A model generated the notes under the pieces. The model ran no database searches. It had not been told where the DNA came from and saw only the letters and a list, made by a program, of their open reading frames with translations. A DNA stretch of 23,040 nt from a virus, in IMG/VR virus record IMGVR_UViG_3300007639_000015, positions 1-23,040 of that record; one strand, 5' to 3'. This document shows, piece after piece, positions 22,190 to 23,040 of this stretch (the stretch's first letter is position 1; the number at the start of each line of letters is the position of its first letter). A program made the translations under genes and the position numbers.

Positions 22190-22873
22190 TTATTTGTATA
22201 AGCGCATAATTCGTACACGCTTAGTACCCTTATTTGTTAGTACTTTTGACTCGGACGTTATTTTATATATTTCAAAACGTCTTAATACATTGTCTCCGCT
22301 ATTAATTTCACCAAATGCAGCAATAAAGCATTCTGTACCTACTCTGTTAATTTGTATATCGGCACCCGGTTCCACAGTTATACTTTCTTTAGTGTAAGCC
22401 TCGAACTGGCCATTTAATATAGAACAACAAAACAACTCGGCATTATCTGACAAAGCTGTAATTGTCGCCTTACGCGAAGCAAGAACCCAGTTATATGTAG
22501 GGTTTGTCCAGTCAGGCAGATAAAAATCAGCATCTAATACGGTCTTAGTTACTTTATTCGCTTCAAAATCTTTCACAGTAGTAGCATAAGGTGAATCGCT
22601 TAACTCAATAAAAGTATCTATCTCACTCTCTGTAAAATCTCCTGCATCCCACTCCCAACACACCTGCCAAGACCCAGCTACAAAAGCATTTAGGTTACGA
22701 TTTTCGAGTAAAAAAGAGTAGTCTGGGTGACGCACAGGGGTACCATTATGATGTATACTATCAAGCAAGTCCTGTCTCTGGATATATTGACCAGTACGAA
22801 TATTTTGAGCAAAAGTTACGTTTAAGTCACCGTAACAGCCTGGCCAATAGAATATAATAGTAGTTTCTATCAT
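22190..22873 (-). CDS. Hypothetical protein, possibly virion-associated (227 aa)
   Basis: No family is recognised. The 227-residue protein appears beta-rich, with many aromatic residues (FYWPGCYGDLN, WQVCWEWDAGDF, YNWVLASRK). A C-terminal segment with the cadence of a small jelly-roll or OB-like module (ALSDNAELFCCSILNGQFEA, then ITVEPGADIQI) precedes a basic end (TKRVRIMRLYK). There is no signal peptide. SD GAGGAG is well placed. Its ATG overlaps the stop of the 27-residue gene upstream, and it is followed 11 bases later by the Coq4-like gene. A tail or receptor-binding accessory protein is one possibility. Confidence 0.7.
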   Translation of the reverse strand: MIETTIIFYWPGCYGDLNVTFAQNIRTGQYIQRQDLLDSIHHNGTPVRHPDYSFLLENRNLNAFVAGSWQVCWEWDAGDFTESEIDTFIELSDSPYATTVKDFEANKVTKTVLDADFYLPDWTNPTYNWVLASRKATITALSDNAELFCCSILNGQFEAYTKESITVEPGADIQINRVGTECFIAAFGEINSGDNVLRRFEIYKITSESKVLTNKGTKRVRIMRLYK

Positions 22874-22956
22874 TACAGCTCCTCAGGTATTACTGGAGGC
22901 AGATCCGTAAGCTGTGACTCATCGCCCTCATATGTTAATATTATATCTTCTTCCAT
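22873..22956 (-). CDS. Very short protein (27 aa) with strong SD
   Basis: On the minus strand, ATG at 22956-22954 follows AAGGAGGG with ideal spacing and opens a 27-codon frame ending TAA at 22875-22873. That stop overlaps the next ATG (TAATG). The product is very acidic (MEEDIILTYEGDESQ ... PEEL). The strong SD and stop-start overlap on both sides suggest a real gene or a translational-coupling leader for the 227-residue protein. Confidence 0.55.
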   Translation of the reverse strand: MEEDIILTYEGDESQLTDLPPVIPEEL

Positions 22957-22966
22957 TGCTCCCTCC

Positions 22967-23040
22967 TTATTTCTTTAGGTCTACTAAACCTTTGCGAAGT
23001 TTACCCACTCGAATGCGGGTTTTGTTTGCTAATTTTAAAA
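22967..23040 (-). CDS. 3' end of a minus-strand gene (partial)
   Basis: A frame entering from the right edge ends at TAA 22969-22967. The visible C-terminus is basic (ANKTRIRVGKLRKGLVDLKK). The stop sits 10 bases before the next ATG and merges with its SD (TAAGGAGGG), the usual operon spacing. Too little is visible to name a function. Confidence 0.6.
   Translation of the reverse strand, partial: LKLANKTRIRVGKLRKGLVDLKK

Noticed and set aside
22194-22397. 67-codon plus-strand frame opposite the 227-residue gene
   Set aside because: It is antisense to a better-supported gene with an SD and operon spacing.
1-23040. tRNA genes, CRISPR arrays, IS elements or attachment sites
   Set aside because: Reading both strands by eye showed no cloverleaf-like pattern, no regularly spaced direct repeats, and no transposase or integrase gene.

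Overview
This window is part of the genome of a tailed double-stranded DNA phage. Nearly all of it is one dense plus-strand array (about 260-21165) of DNA replication, recombination and nucleotide-metabolism genes. Neighbours overlap by a few bases or sit a few bases apart, each usually with its own Shine-Dalgarno (SD) site, and there is no chromosomal housekeeping context. The gene set resembles the replication module of T5-like phages: an NAD+-dependent DNA ligase split over two genes, a PC4-like ssDNA-binding protein, family A polymerase, D10-like SF2 helicase, SbcC/SbcD-type nuclease pair, flap endonuclease, PhoH-like ATPase and class Ia ribonucleotide reductase. Canonical sigma70-type promoters, ubiquinone-linked and oxygen-dependent enzymes and class Ia RNR suggest an aerobic Gram-negative proteobacterial host. 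The host genus cannot be read from the sequence, and the marine flavour of the accessory genes is only an impression.

Layout: 1-122 is the tail of an upstream gene, followed by a hairpin-rich leader (123-263). 264-2653 holds a small unknown gene, a PC4-like gene and the two ligase halves. 2653-3375 is a Myb/HTH-like repeat protein with highly expressed-type codon use, closed by a strong intrinsic terminator. 3445-8908 holds a DnaB-like helicase, a small basic protein, primase, an HNH endonuclease and DNA polymerase. 8892-13032 holds a radical SAM/SPASM protein, a coupled unknown protein, a PhoH-like ATPase, an SF2 helicase and a JmjC/cupin-type oxygenase. 13058-18214 holds a small unknown gene, gp32-type SSB, SbcD-like and SbcC-like subunits, a short basic protein, an Hjc-like resolvase and a 5' nuclease. 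18198-21165 holds NrdA, NrdB and a short protein, ended by a bidirectional terminator at 21167-21195. Beyond it the strand switches: a convergent minus-strand operon (23040 to 21196) encodes the end of an unknown gene, a 27-residue protein, a 227-residue protein, a Coq4-like protein and a one-helix membrane protein.

Transcription: five near-identical promoter cassettes (816, 1814, 4796, 5981, 13018) share an AAAAATARTTCTTGAC block, an exact 17-bp spacer and a TATAAT or TAAAAT -10. They lie before both ligase halves, the gene ahead of primase, the HNH gene and the SSB cluster, giving a distributed set of host-RNA-polymerase promoters.

Together the plus-strand genes could supply most of a replisome (helicase, primase, polymerase, SSB, ligase, 5' nuclease), a recombination-dependent replication apparatus (SbcCD-like pair, SF2 helicase, resolvase, PC4-like protein) and dNTP supply. 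The least expected genes are the radical SAM/SPASM enzyme, the JmjC-type oxygenase and the Coq4-like protein. All three look like candidates for modifying host or phage components.
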